Origin: Listeria cossartiae subsp. cayugensis
GTDB taxonomy: Bacteria > Bacillota > Bacilli > Lactobacillales > Listeriaceae
DNA: 64,000 nt
Assembly: GCF_014229095.1 (NCBI RefSeq)
Contig: NZ_JAARZC010000002.1
Location: 1-64,000, forward strand
Direction of reading: 5' to 3'
Both the position numbers and the translations under genes were made by a program. This document shows, one piece after another, positions 52,979 through 61,045 of this stretch (positions are counted from its first letter, which is position 1; every line of letters begins with the position of its first letter). The notes under the pieces are model-generated. The model saw nothing but the letters and a program-made list of their open reading frames with translations, was not told where the DNA came from and did not search any database.

Positions 52979-53287
52979 ATGGATGAGCAACTGAAAGAAA
53001 ACCTAATGGGCGCACTAGAACAAGTTATCGATCCAGAACTTGGTATTGATATTGTGAACATTGGGCTTGTATATGATGTTGAGTTAGATGATGACGGGCT
53101 TTGCACGGTATCAATGACGCTTACAACAATGGGATGTCCGCTTGCTGGTATTTTGACTGAGCAAGTACAAATGGCGTTAAGTGATATTCCGGAAGTGAAG
53201 GATACAAATGTAAACCTTGTTTGGAATCCACCTTGGACTAAAGATCGTATGTCACGCTATGCAAAAATAGCGCTCGGGATACGCTAA
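52979..53287 (+). CDS. SufT/MIP18-family iron-sulfur assembly protein
   Basis: 102-aa DUF59 (MIP18) protein. IDPELGIDIVNIGLVYDV (about 15-32) and TTMGCPLAGIL with the conserved Cys (about 60) are the family hallmarks, and the Trp-rich LVWNPPWTKDRMS follows. Relatives (SufT, PaaD) help mature Fe-S proteins. AAAGGAGG is 10 nt from ATG 52979; an in-frame TTG (52955) lies before the ribosome site. A Fur-like box in the promoter is consistent with the role. Single gene with terminator. Confidence 0.85.
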   Translation: MDEQLKENLMGALEQVIDPELGIDIVNIGLVYDVELDDDGLCTVSMTLTTMGCPLAGILTEQVQMALSDIPEVKDTNVNLVWNPPWTKDRMSRYAKIALGIR

Positions 53288-53299
53288 TTAAATAAAAAT

Positions 53300-53338
53300 G
53301 AGCAGGTAGAACGTAATTCGCGTTGTACCTGTTATTTT
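53300..53338 (+). terminator. Terminator after the sufT-like gene
   Basis: GCAGGTA-g-AACG pairs with CGcGTT-g-TACCTGT (one mismatch), followed by TATTTTTAT. Confidence 0.75.
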
Positions 53339-53365
53339 TATAGAAATGAGTAGAGGAATAAGACA

Positions 53366-54241
53366 ATGAATTATGAAATGATAAGTGACTACAAAGATAA
53401 TAAATTATATCGTGATAGTTTTAATAGACTTGCTGAAAGTACGTTTGATATTAATTTTGAAGAATGGTTCCATCAAGGTTTTTGGAATGATAAATACGTT
53501 TGTTATTCTTATATCGATAATGAGGAAGTCATCGCGAATGTCTCCATTAATAAAATGAGCTTAATTTATCAAGGCGAGGATTATAACGCACTCCAAATTG
53601 GCACCGTTATGACGCACCCTAATTACCGCGGTCAAGGGCTTGCTAAGAAATTATTAGAGCATGTAATAGCCAAATATGAAGCACAATATGACTTCCTGTA
53701 TCTATTTGCCAATGATTCTGTATTAGATTTCTATCCAAAATTTGGTTTTGAGCGTGTCGAGGAAAGTAGTTTTACTGTCGATGCAAGTAGTTTGAAAAGA
53801 AAACCTGCTAATATAAAAAAACTGAATCCCGATAATAATGCCGATTTTCAGCTAATAAGTCGTATTGTATCTGAAAAAACTCCACTTTCTAACATATTAG
53901 ATGTCAAAGAAAGTGAAGATTTACTGATGTTTTATGTATTAATCGCATTAAAAAATGAACTTTACTATATTGAAGAAATAGATACGATCGTTCTGATGGA
54001 ACAGGAAGATGCTGATTTATATGTACTTGATATCCTTAGTACGAAAAAACTAGATGTGGTGGAAGTTCTAAGTTATCTGCCAGCTAAAAAAATCGAAACG
54101 ATTCATCTTCTATTTACGCCAGAAAAGAGCAAATACATTGATGCGGCCCATATCATTGAAACAGAAGATATGTTGTTTGTGCGTCCCAATATACTTACAA
54201 GTGAGCCTTATTTCTTGTTTCCAGCTACTTCTCACGCTTGA
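53366..54241 (+). CDS. GNAT-family acetyltransferase
   Basis: 291-aa protein with an N-terminal GNAT domain (about 1-135; acetyl-CoA loop in THPNYRGQGLAKKLLEHVI, about 86-104) and a C-terminal extension of about 150 residues resembling a second, degenerate GNAT/Eis-like half. The substrate is unknown. Its last 10 bases overlap the convergent PTS IIA gene. Confidence 0.82.
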   Translation: MNYEMISDYKDNKLYRDSFNRLAESTFDINFEEWFHQGFWNDKYVCYSYIDNEEVIANVSINKMSLIYQGEDYNALQIGTVMTHPNYRGQGLAKKLLEHVIAKYEAQYDFLYLFANDSVLDFYPKFGFERVEESSFTVDASSLKRKPANIKKLNPDNNADFQLISRIVSEKTPLSNILDVKESEDLLMFYVLIALKNELYYIEEIDTIVLMEQEDADLYVLDILSTKKLDVVEVLSYLPAKKIETIHLLFTPEKSKYIDAAHIIETEDMLFVRPNILTSEPYFLFPATSHA

Positions 54242-54582
54242 TTTTCAAGTTTTGTCAGACGTTCCTCTAAACGCTGTTGATGTTTGTATTGTTCGATGAT
54301 TCTTTTAGCGAGTTGTAATTCTGCTTGTGCAGTCATTAAGTGGTCTTGCCCGTGAATTAATAAAAATGACGGGTGAGCTACTGTTTCTGAGTCACGAATG
54401 GATACTAATTTTGTTTGCCAAATATGGCCTTCTTGAAATTGGTCTTGTGCCATTTGTAGATGTTCATCTGCTTTGTCGAATTGATACTTTTCTGCATAAT
54501 CAATAGCTTTATATGCTTCTTTTCGTGTGTTTCCACCATGCAAAATAAGTTTTACAACAGCTTCTTCTACTTGAATTTCCAT
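54232..54582 (-). CDS. Orphan PTS lactose/cellobiose-family IIA
   Basis: 116-aa phosphocarrier of the Lac/Cel IIA family, with FLLIHGQDHLMTAQAEL holding the phospho-histidine (about His79). No IIB, IIC or glycosidase is adjacent, so it must serve a PTS elsewhere or have a regulatory role. It has a C-terminal charged helical extension (QHQQRLEERLTKLE-like). GTGGAAAAATGG context precedes the ATG; no terminator is visible because it converges and overlaps with the GNAT gene. Confidence 0.88.
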   Translation of the reverse strand: MEIQVEEAVVKLILHGGNTRKEAYKAIDYAEKYQFDKADEHLQMAQDQFQEGHIWQTKLVSIRDSETVAHPSFLLIHGQDHLMTAQAELQLAKRIIEQYKHQQRLEERLTKLENQA

Positions 54583-54732
54583 TTTTCCACCCCAACAGTT
54601 GATTGTTTTCTTTTATTGTAGCAAATGCCTGAACGATATGACAATAAATTAGCAATAAATCAGCCTATGGAATGATGCGTTTCATTTCGTGTGGCGTATA
54701 ATAGACAATAGAAAAGGTGTGGAGGGATTCAA

Positions 54733-54924
54733 ATGGAAGAACGTTTATATGAACTAGAAGATAAAGTACAAGACCTAGAGCTTGAAGTGCATGATTTACG
54801 TGCTAGAATTCAACTGCTTGAAGATAAACCAGCTGCTCGTTCTAGTTTACTCGGTCATAATGTATGGGTCTTAATTCCATTAGTCGCTATTGTTTCTTGG
54901 ATGATTGTAGAAATTTTCAGCTAA
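54733..54924 (+). CDS. Small coiled-coil single-pass membrane protein
   Basis: 63-aa protein. Residues 1-33 form an acidic coiled coil (ERLYELEDKVQDLELEVHDL). Residues about 44-62 are a membrane helix at the C-terminus (NVWVLIPLVAIVSWMIVEIF), giving a tail-anchored layout. A TATAAT lies at 54697-54702 and GTGTGGAGGG precedes the ATG. Function unknown. Confidence 0.7.
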   Translation: MEERLYELEDKVQDLELEVHDLRARIQLLEDKPAARSSLLGHNVWVLIPLVAIVSWMIVEIFS

Positions 54925-54949
54925 AAGAGACCCGCAAAGGTTTCTTTTT
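54924..54949 (+). terminator. Terminator after the small membrane protein gene
   Basis: AAGAGACC pairs with GGTTTCTT (one G-T pair) around a 6-nt loop, then Ts. Confidence 0.7.
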
Positions 54950-55046
54950 GTGCATAATATAGTTGTTTCTATACAGAAAACAGTGATAATAGTAAGGTTT
55001 TTATAGCTTTTCTTGGCTTCGTCACAAAAAATCTATATTTATTTAC

Positions 55047-55080
55047 TTGCTTTTTTCAAGAACAATAGTAAAATAAGTTA
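55047..55080 (+). promoter_or_regulatory. Promoter of the LhrA sRNA
   Basis: TTGCTT (55047-55052), 16 nt, TAAAAT (55069-55074), giving a start near 55081. Confidence 0.65.
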
Positions 55081-55349
55081 TAGGATAGAGTTTTACCTCG
55101 ATGAAAGTTTCATTTTTACTAATGTGATTTTCATGGGGATAAGACCCTATCATGGTTATAATGACTTTTGGTGTATCCATCTTCCAATAGAATGGCAACT
55201 AGTCAGACATCTGTTTAGACACCAAAATCATTATTTGTTTTCATTCATCTCATTGGCCGTGTAGTTCATGTCTATGCCTCATCCCGTTATGCATAGGCGC
55301 CCGAACATGATGGCAACGCTGGAAATGTTTATTTCGAGCGTCTTTTTTT
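55081..55349 (+). ncRNA. lhrA: Hfq-binding small RNA LhrA
   Basis: A promoter at 55047-55074 and a terminator at about 55299-55349 (GGCGCCCGAA pairing with TTCGAGCGTC, then Ts) bound a transcript of about 268 nt, the length known for Listeria LhrA, and the place between the small membrane protein and PfpI genes also fits. LhrA is known to act with Hfq on mRNAs such as lmo0850 and chiA. It partly overlaps a weak 83-codon ORF (55013-55264) that was once annotated as a protein. That ORF has no ribosome site and begins before the promoter, so I treat it as spurious. The ends are predicted, not measured. Confidence 0.8.
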
Positions 55350-55392
55350 GTCTTCTTTTATAGGCGGAATAATTTAATAACAAACTAGTTAT

Positions 55393-55401
55393 TGTTATAC
55401 T
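55393..55401 (+). promoter_or_regulatory. Extended -10 promoter of the PfpI gene
   Basis: TGTTATACT lies 27 nt before the PfpI start; the -35 is weak. Confidence 0.5.
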
Positions 55402-55427
55402 GTAGGAGAGGATAGGAGGAGATTTAT

Positions 55428-55949
55428 ATGACTTTAAAAGGTAAAAAAGTTATTGCGCTTGTCAGTGAAGACTTTGAGGATTTAGAGCTTTGGTATCCAG
55501 TGCTTAGATTACGCGAGGCTGGTGCTTCGGTACATTTAGTGGCGGAGGAAGCGAAGAAAGTTTATCACGGTAAGTACGGAGTTCCTGTTACTTCTGATTA
55601 TGATTTTGATTCTGTTCGCGCAGAAGATTATGATGGAATTTTAGTCCCAGGTGGCTGGTCCCCAGATAAGTTACGCCGTTTTGATAGTGTACTGAATTTG
55701 GTTCGTGCTTTCGATAAAGCGAAAAAGCCAATCGGACAAATTTGCCATGCAGGTTGGGTGCTTGTTTCTGCCGGGATTTTAGAAGGTGTGAATGTAACAA
55801 GTACGCCAGGAATTAAAGATGATATGACAAATGCGGGTGCTATTTGGCATAATGAGCCGGTTGTAACAGACGGACACATTATTTCAAGTCGTCGCCCACC
55901 AGACCTACCAGAATATTTACCAGCGTTCATTTCCGCTTTAGAAGATTAA
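55428..55949 (+). CDS. DJ-1/PfpI family protein
   Basis: 173-aa class I glutamine-amidotransferase-like protein. The nucleophilic Cys sits in the elbow GQICHAGWVL (about Cys105, followed by His106), and the acidic residue is in LVSEDFEDLELWYPV (about 10-24). Relatives are intracellular proteases or deglycases of the general-stress group (B. subtilis YfkM/YraA). AGGAGGAGATTTAT precedes the ATG. Single gene. Confidence 0.87.
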   Translation: MTLKGKKVIALVSEDFEDLELWYPVLRLREAGASVHLVAEEAKKVYHGKYGVPVTSDYDFDSVRAEDYDGILVPGGWSPDKLRRFDSVLNLVRAFDKAKKPIGQICHAGWVLVSAGILEGVNVTSTPGIKDDMTNAGAIWHNEPVVTDGHIISSRRPPDLPEYLPAFISALED

Positions 55950-55987
55950 AAAAGAAGCATTCCTCGAGTGGGGGATGCTTCTTTTTA
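55949..55987. terminator. Bidirectional terminator after the PfpI gene
   Basis: AAAAAGAAGCATTCC pairs with GGGATGCTTCTTTTT (nearly perfect), with A and T tracts serving both convergent genes. Confidence 0.9.
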
Positions 55988-55989
55988 GT

Positions 55990-56256
55990 TTAGAAGTAAA
56001 AAGTAACGATAAAGCCGATGAAACTAGGGATTGCTGCTACTAAAAGCAGGATACTCCAGCGTAATTGGCTTTTTCGGCTAGGATTTCCACTTCGCCCGCC
56101 AAAGGAAACGAATGCGGATAGAATAATGGATGCAAAAACAATAATAGTTGTAACGATGGAATATAATGTGGATACAGTGTAATCAGGTATCAAAAAGCTT
56201 GCTAGAAAAACAGCAACAGCAAGTACGACACCGGCGAGCAGTGATTTTAAAAACAC
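55990..56256 (-). CDS. Small membrane protein (DUF5316-like)
   Basis: 88-aa protein with three hydrophobic segments (about 5-22, 30-50 and 68-87) and a polar loop GGRSGNPSRKSQLRW. It resembles the DUF5316 group of small Firmicute membrane proteins, but the match is not firm. Function unknown. It converges on the PfpI gene. Confidence 0.6.
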   Translation of the reverse strand: MFLKSLLAGVVLAVAVFLASFLIPDYTVSTLYSIVTTIIVFASIILSAFVSFGGRSGNPSRKSQLRWSILLLVAAIPSFIGFIVTFYF

Positions 56257-56323
56257 AACAAGTTCAACTCATTTCTAATTAGTTTCTCTCTTCTTTATAG
56301 CAAAAGACAGGGTTTTTGTCCAA

Positions 56324-56357
56324 TAAAAAAGCGCCTACCGAGTTCGGCAGACGCTAG
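56324..56357 (-). terminator. Terminator of the purine permease gene
   Basis: On the minus strand AGCGTCTGCCG pairs with CGGTAGGCGCT around a short loop (two mismatched or G-T positions), followed by a run of Ts. Confidence 0.75.
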
Positions 56358-56364
56358 TTCGTTA

Positions 56365-57657
56365 TTAATGTGGTAAAAATGCTACGAGAATGAAGAATAG
56401 TGCGGCAATCACAATTAGGAACCAGTTAAGTTCGCGCCATTTGCCAGTGAATACTTTTAGTACTGGATAAGAAATGAAACCGAACGCTAGGCCGATTGCA
56501 ATGCTTGAAGTAAGTGGCATAGCTAGAATAACTAAGAAAGCAGGGAATGCTTCATCTAGCGTATCCCAGTCAATTTCTTTAACAGCGCCAATCATCATGC
56601 TACCAACAATGATAAGAGCAGGTGCAGTGATAGCAGAAATTCCGGATACAGCACCAACAAGTGGAGCGAAGAATGCGGAAATCATGAATAAAATTGCTAC
56701 TGTAAGTGTTGTCAGACCAGTACGTCCACCTGTTGCAACCCCAGCGGATGACTCGATGTAAGCACTTGTAGGTGTTGTACCAAACATCGAACCAACACTT
56801 GTTGCAACTGCGTCAGCCATTAATGCTTGTTTGGCATTTGGTAATGATTCGCCTTTCATTAAGCCGGCTTTTTTCGCAACACCGATCATTGTTCCAGTTG
56901 TATCAAAAATCGTTATGAGTAGGAAGGACAAGACGACGGCGTATAGCCCGTAACTCATTACATCCCCAAAAGCATTAAGTGGATTAGTAAAAACAAATTC
57001 TGGCATTGGTGGAAGTTTAACAATACCTTCTGTAAATTTAAGTTCACCAGTGATAAACGCGATAATACCAGTTGCAATCATTCCGATGAATAAAGCTCCT
57101 TTTACGTTTAAAGCAAGTAGGATTAAAGTAATTAAAAGACCGACAATAGCTAAAATAGCTTCTTTGGAATGTAAATCACCTAAACCGACTAAGTTTGAGT
57201 CGTTTGAAACGATAATGCCTGTCATGCGGAAACCTAGGAAAGCGATAAATAAACCAATACCGGCTGTAATCCCAGCTTTTAAATTATGTGGAATGGCTTC
57301 GATGATTTTTTCACGAAGCGGTGTTAATGATAGTAATAAGAAAATAATACCTGCTACAAAGACCGCAGCGAATGCGACCGAATAATCTAGTTTTTGTGTT
57401 GTAACTACTGTGACGAAGTAAGCGTTCATACCAAGTCCTGGCGCAATCGCGATTGGATAGTTAGCGAAAATCGCCATCCATAATGTACCGATTACTGCTG
57501 AAATGATTGTTGCCATGAAGACTGTATTGAATGGAACACCTGCTGCGGAGAGGATAGCTGGGTTAACTACTACGATATATACCATCGTTAGGAATGTAGT
57601 AAAACCAGAGATGACTTCCGTTTTAACATCTGTACCGTTTGCTTTTAATTGAAACAT
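56365..57657 (-). CDS. AzgA-type guanine/hypoxanthine permease (PbuG/PbuO-like)
   Basis: Purine transporter of 430 aa with about 12-14 hydrophobic segments, NCS2/AzgA family. The N-terminus GFTTFLTMVYIVVVNPAIL and PGLGMNAYF (about 74-82) and GTTPTSAYIESSAGVATGGRTGL (about 288-310) are family motifs. In B. subtilis PbuG and PbuO import hypoxanthine and guanine with protons. No purine riboswitch aptamer was recognised in the leader. AAAAAAGGAGTGAAACACACGC precedes the ATG. A hairpin at about 56324-56357 ends the gene. Confidence 0.87.
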   Translation of the reverse strand: MFQLKANGTDVKTEVISGFTTFLTMVYIVVVNPAILSAAGVPFNTVFMATIISAVIGTLWMAIFANYPIAIAPGLGMNAYFVTVVTTQKLDYSVAFAAVFVAGIIFLLLSLTPLREKIIEAIPHNLKAGITAGIGLFIAFLGFRMTGIIVSNDSNLVGLGDLHSKEAILAIVGLLITLILLALNVKGALFIGMIATGIIAFITGELKFTEGIVKLPPMPEFVFTNPLNAFGDVMSYGLYAVVLSFLLITIFDTTGTMIGVAKKAGLMKGESLPNAKQALMADAVATSVGSMFGTTPTSAYIESSAGVATGGRTGLTTLTVAILFMISAFFAPLVGAVSGISAITAPALIIVGSMMIGAVKEIDWDTLDEAFPAFLVILAMPLTSSIAIGLAFGFISYPVLKVFTGKWRELNWFLIVIAALFFILVAFLPH

Positions 57658-57790
57658 GCGTGTGTTTCACTCCTTTTTTAAAATCTTACTCAATGGTAAA
57701 TGACGAACATTAAAAACCACAACTTCAATATTATTCGTTTTTTGCTAAAAAAGCAACCCTTTTTCGAAGATTTCTTAAATAGTTTATCTA

Positions 57791-57799
57791 TGTTACAAT
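57791..57799 (+). promoter_or_regulatory. Extended -10 promoter of the HAD gene
   Basis: TGTTACAAT lies 31 nt before the GTG start. Confidence 0.45.
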
Positions 57800-57829
57800 G
57801 AAAGTATCACTTATACTAGGAGGATGCAT

Positions 57830-58459
57830 GTGAAGGCAGTTGTTTTTGATTTTGATGGCACCATGCTTGATACGGAGAATTTATGGTATACGGAGACAAT
57901 GAAATACTTGAAAGACACGTACGATATTGATTTACCAGATGAAATTTATCAGCAAATTATCGGTACAAGTGAAGAACCAATTATTCGCTATATGATGGAA
58001 GCAACGAACGGGGCTTTTGATAAGGAAGCTTTTTTAACTACTGTGGCGGATGCTTGTCATCTTGGCCAACAATCACTTGGCTTTCGTGATGGCTTTAAAG
58101 AATTTTTTGAACAAGTAAAAGCGAATGATTATAAAATTGGCCTTGCTACAAGTTCGGGTTATGCTTGGATTAAACCTACACTTGAACGACTTGGGATTCT
58201 AGCGGACTTTGAGACGATTCAAACTGCGGATCATGTGGATGAAATCAAGCCCCATCCGGCACTTTATTTGCAAGCGGTGGAAGCTCTTGGTGTGAAACCG
58301 GAAGAAGCAATTGCGATAGAAGACTCAAAAAATGGCGCGCTGTCAGCAATGCAAGCGGGATTGAAAGTGTATATCGTACCAAATGAAGCAACAAAAAATA
58401 TTACATTTCCAAAAGAAGCGACAGTTGTTTCTTCGTTTGCAGAAATTAAATTAAAATAA
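57830..58459 (+). CDS. HAD-family hydrolase (beta-phosphoglucomutase-like)
   Basis: HAD subfamily IA enzyme of 209 aa. Motif I VVFDFDGTMLDTE (about 4-16), motif II LATSSG (about 108) and motif IV AIEDSKNGALSAMQAG (about 163-178) are intact, with the alpha-helical cap of phosphoglycolate phosphatase and beta-phosphoglucomutase types. The substrate is open. AGGAGG at 57818-57823 is 6 nt from GTG 57830; the in-frame ATG at 57824 directly abuts the ribosome site and is unlikely. Confidence 0.83.
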   Translation: MKAVVFDFDGTMLDTENLWYTETMKYLKDTYDIDLPDEIYQQIIGTSEEPIIRYMMEATNGAFDKEAFLTTVADACHLGQQSLGFRDGFKEFFEQVKANDYKIGLATSSGYAWIKPTLERLGILADFETIQTADHVDEIKPHPALYLQAVEALGVKPEEAIAIEDSKNGALSAMQAGLKVYIVPNEATKNITFPKEATVVSSFAEIKLK

Positions 58460-58487
58460 AGGCTTTGTTAAAGAATAATGTTGATAT

Positions 58488-58516
58488 TTGATATCTTTCC
58501 AAAATGTTGTGATAAT
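58488..58516 (+). promoter_or_regulatory. Strong promoter of the unrecognised 150-aa gene
   Basis: TTGATA (58488-58493), exactly 17 nt, GATAAT (58511-58516) with a TGT extension. Confidence 0.65.
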
Positions 58517-58576
58517 AGGAACGAATAATCGTTTGCGTTTATCTAAAATTAGTGTGTAACAGGTGGTGAACACAGG

Positions 58577-59029
58577 ATGAAACTTCCTAATGGGGTAACT
58601 GGTTTTTATAATTCAGAAGCTAATAAACCTCCAAATATAGAAGAGAAACAGTTCAAGCAATTATGCTTCGACATTGTATCTTGTAATGGTGGAAAAGTTT
58701 TAGGGTTTAATACACCCCAATCCCCAGCAAATTTTTATTATGCTCAAGTTGAAGTTTCAGGTAATAGTTTATATATCTTGCTGAACGCACATTATCCTTA
58801 CCTTACTTTTGCATCAGCCATTGAACTTGGTGACATCAACTTCATCGAAAATCCTTTTCTTTATGAACAATTTGCTCCTTTCTACCAAATTATCGGTGCA
58901 GTAGAGCTAAACAGTTCTTTTAATCAAAGTATGGTAAAGAAAGCAGACTTAAATAGTGCTGAATTGGAACAACTTGCTTACTGGAAGCCCGAAACGGTAG
59001 GTCAAATAATCTTCAACTACTGGGATTAA
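58577..59029 (+). CDS. Unrecognised 150-aa soluble protein
   Basis: No family recognised. The protein is soluble, rich in aromatic residues and Asn, and acidic. It has mixed strand-helix periodicity (CNGGKVLGFNTPQSPANFYYAQVEV, YILLNAHYPYLTFAS) and ends in a Trp-rich segment (YWKPETVGQIIFNYWD). This size and composition resemble contact-toxin immunity proteins, but no toxin gene is adjacent. GGTGGTGAACACAGG precedes the ATG. It has its own strong promoter and a terminator shared with the aminotransferase gene. From memory EGD-e has no numbered gene here. Confidence 0.75.
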   Translation: MKLPNGVTGFYNSEANKPPNIEEKQFKQLCFDIVSCNGGKVLGFNTPQSPANFYYAQVEVSGNSLYILLNAHYPYLTFASAIELGDINFIENPFLYEQFAPFYQIIGAVELNSSFNQSMVKKADLNSAELEQLAYWKPETVGQIIFNYWD

Positions 59030-59056
59030 AAAAATAACAACAGGGCTAAAATAAAA

Positions 59057-59093
59057 AAGAGCAAACTTGCTAATGAAGCGAGTTTGCTCTTTT
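59057..59093. terminator. Bidirectional terminator before the aminotransferase gene
   Basis: AAGAGCAAACT pairs with AGTTTGCTCTT (11 bp) with A and T tracts on the two sides. Confidence 0.9.
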
Positions 59094-59095
59094 AA

Positions 59096-60247
59096 TTAGA
59101 AGGTTAATTTGGCTAGGCGGTTAAATGCTTCTTCGAGTACGCTGATGTCTTGGGTTGCGGCTAGGCGAACATAATTATCACCAGACTCACCGAAAGCTAG
59201 CCCAGGAATTACAAGGACTTGCGTTTCTTTTAACACATATTCTGTAAATGAAACGGAATCCATGTTTGTTTTAGAAATGTTGATAAAGGCATAAATAGAA
59301 CCTTTGAGTGGGTGTAAAGAAAGATATGGGATTTCTTCCACCCGTTTTGCGATGTATTCTAGGCGTTTTTGGAAGGTTTCTGTTACTAAAGGAATGAGTG
59401 TTTCAGAATGATTTAACGCGTAAATAGCAGCTCGTTGGGACGGCGACGGGGCAGAGTACGTAATTCCTTCGTTAATAATCTTCGCAGCTTCGTTTAAATA
59501 AGTTGGAGCAATCATATAACCTAGACGCCAACCTGTCATCGCGAAATTTTTAGACATACTACCAAACGTAATGGTGTGGTCTGGCGCGAATTTGGCCATA
59601 GGTACGAACTCTTCATAAAAACTAAAACCATCATAGACTTCATCAGATAAAATAAAGAAATCGTATTTTTTCGCTAAATTAGCGATTTTTTCAAATGTTT
59701 CTGGTGAAAAAACAGCGCCAGTTGGGTTGTTAGGTGAATTTAAAATTAAAGCTTTCGTTTTATTAGTGATGGCAGCTTCTAAAATATCGACATTAATCGC
59801 GAAGTCATCTTTTTCGTAAGTAGGGATGATAACTGGCGTACCACCAGAGTTTAACACTTGATCTTTGTAAGGGGAGAAGTAAGGCTCGTGAATAATGACT
59901 TCATCGCCGTCATCAAGAATGGTTTGTAAAGTTAAATACATGCCATGAAGCGCGCCGACTGTGGCACGGATTTGGCTACGTTCAAAAGAAAGGTCGTAAT
60001 TGCGGCTGAAATAACCACGGATGGCGTCGATAAGTTCCACGTCTCCACCTGATTCGGTATATTTCGTATGACCAGCTTTCACATCTTCAAATGCGGCATT
60101 TATAATTGATTCATCCGTAATTAAATCAGGATCACCAATGGATAAATCGAGAATATCAGGCATTGTTTTCGCGAGTGTACCAATATCAGCGAGAATGTTA
60201 ACGGGCATTTGTTGGTGTCTTTTAGCGATTTTTGAGTTATTCATCAT
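59096..60247 (-). CDS. PLP-dependent aminotransferase (class I/II)
   Basis: 383-aa fold-type I aminotransferase. NSPNNPTGAV (about 165-174, cofactor Asn), SDEVYDGF (Asp and Tyr, about 198-205) and SMSKNFAMTGWRLGYM with the Schiff-base Lys (about 232) are intact. Related to aspartate/aromatic aminotransferases (PatA-like). Its amino acid is unknown; it is next to an amino-acid ABC transporter but separated from it by a hairpin. AAAGGAGCTAATTAAAC precedes the ATG. Confidence 0.87.
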   Translation of the reverse strand: MMNNSKIAKRHQQMPVNILADIGTLAKTMPDILDLSIGDPDLITDESIINAAFEDVKAGHTKYTESGGDVELIDAIRGYFSRNYDLSFERSQIRATVGALHGMYLTLQTILDDGDEVIIHEPYFSPYKDQVLNSGGTPVIIPTYEKDDFAINVDILEAAITNKTKALILNSPNNPTGAVFSPETFEKIANLAKKYDFFILSDEVYDGFSFYEEFVPMAKFAPDHTITFGSMSKNFAMTGWRLGYMIAPTYLNEAAKIINEGITYSAPSPSQRAAIYALNHSETLIPLVTETFQKRLEYIAKRVEEIPYLSLHPLKGSIYAFINISKTNMDSVSFTEYVLKETQVLVIPGLAFGESGDNYVRLAATQDISVLEEAFNRLAKLTF

Positions 60248-60285
60248 GTTTAATTAGCTCCTTTTTTCTATAAGTGCAGATAAAC

Positions 60286-60313
60286 GCCTCACCGATAATA
60301 GGCGAGACGTAAT
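60286..60313 (-). terminator. Terminator of the arpJ operon
   Basis: On the minus strand CGTCTCGCC pairs with GGTGAGGCG (two G-T pairs) around a 7-nt loop, followed by TTTAT. Weak T run. Confidence 0.5.
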
Positions 60314-60319
60314 CTAAGT

Positions 60320-61045
60320 TTATGCTAAAACTTTTCCTAAAAAGTCTTTTGTACGATCGTTTTGTGGATTTCCGAATACTTCTTCTGGTGTGCCTTGCTC
60401 TTGAATCACGCCTTCGTCCATGAAGACAACGCGGTCGGCAACTTCTCTTGCGAAGCCCATTTCGTGCGTTACGACAACCATGGTCATGCCTTCTTTTGCT
60501 AGTGACTTCATAACGCTTAAAACCTCACCGACCATTTCAGGGTCAAGTGCGGAAGTTGGTTCATCGAATAGCATGACGTCTGGATTCATTGCGAGCGCCC
60601 GGGCAATGGCTACCCGTTGTTGCTGTCCGCCAGAAAGTTGCGAAGGGTAGCTAGTTGCTTTATTAGCTAGTCCAACTTTTTCAAGTAAGGAGAGTGCATG
60701 CTTTTTGGCAACTGAACTATCTTCATTTTTTACTTTTGTTGGAGCGAGCATCAGGTTTTCGAGTACGTTTTTATGTGGGAATAAGTTGAAGTTTTGGAAA
60801 ACCATGCCCATTTTTTGACGTAGTTCGTTGACGTTGGTTTGTTTGGCCATCAGGTCTTTATTTTCGAAAAGAATTGTGCCGGACGTTGGTTGTTCTAATA
60901 AGTTTAGGCAACGTAAGAAAGTACTTTTTCCGCTTCCAGAAGGGCCGATAACTACGACCACTTCTCCAGATGCGATTTCAAGGTCAATACCTTTTAAGAC
61001 TTCTAATTTACCGAAATGTTTGTGTAAGTTTTTAATATCAATCAC
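60320..61045 (-). CDS. Amino-acid ABC transporter ATP-binding protein
   Basis: GlnQ-type ATPase of 241 aa. Walker A GPSGSGKS (about 34-41), signature LSGGQQQR (about 134-141), Walker [13 protein letters not shown] (about 154-165), and switch His in VTHEMGFA. It energises the ArpJ receptor-permease: the genes overlap by 8 bp with ArpJ upstream. Substrate probably arginine or another polar amino acid. Confidence 0.9.
   Translation of the reverse strand: MIDIKNLHKHFGKLEVLKGIDLEIASGEVVVVIGPSGSGKSTFLRCLNLLEQPTSGTILFENKDLMAKQTNVNELRQKMGMVFQNFNLFPHKNVLENLMLAPTKVKNEDSSVAKKHALSLLEKVGLANKATSYPSQLSGGQQQRVAIARALAMNPDVMLFDEPTSALDPEMVGEVLSVMKSLAKEGMTMVVVTHEMGFAREVADRVVFMDEGVIQEQGTPEEVFGNPQNDRTKDFLGKVLA

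Noticed and set aside
55013-55264. 83-codon ORF as a protein gene
   Set aside because: No ribosome site, starts before the predicted LhrA promoter, and the RNA boundaries fit a known sRNA.
57700-57750. PurR box pair or purine riboswitch upstream of the purine permease
   Set aside because: CGAA and TTCG motifs occur but are 26 nt apart instead of 16-17, and no purine aptamer core is visible.
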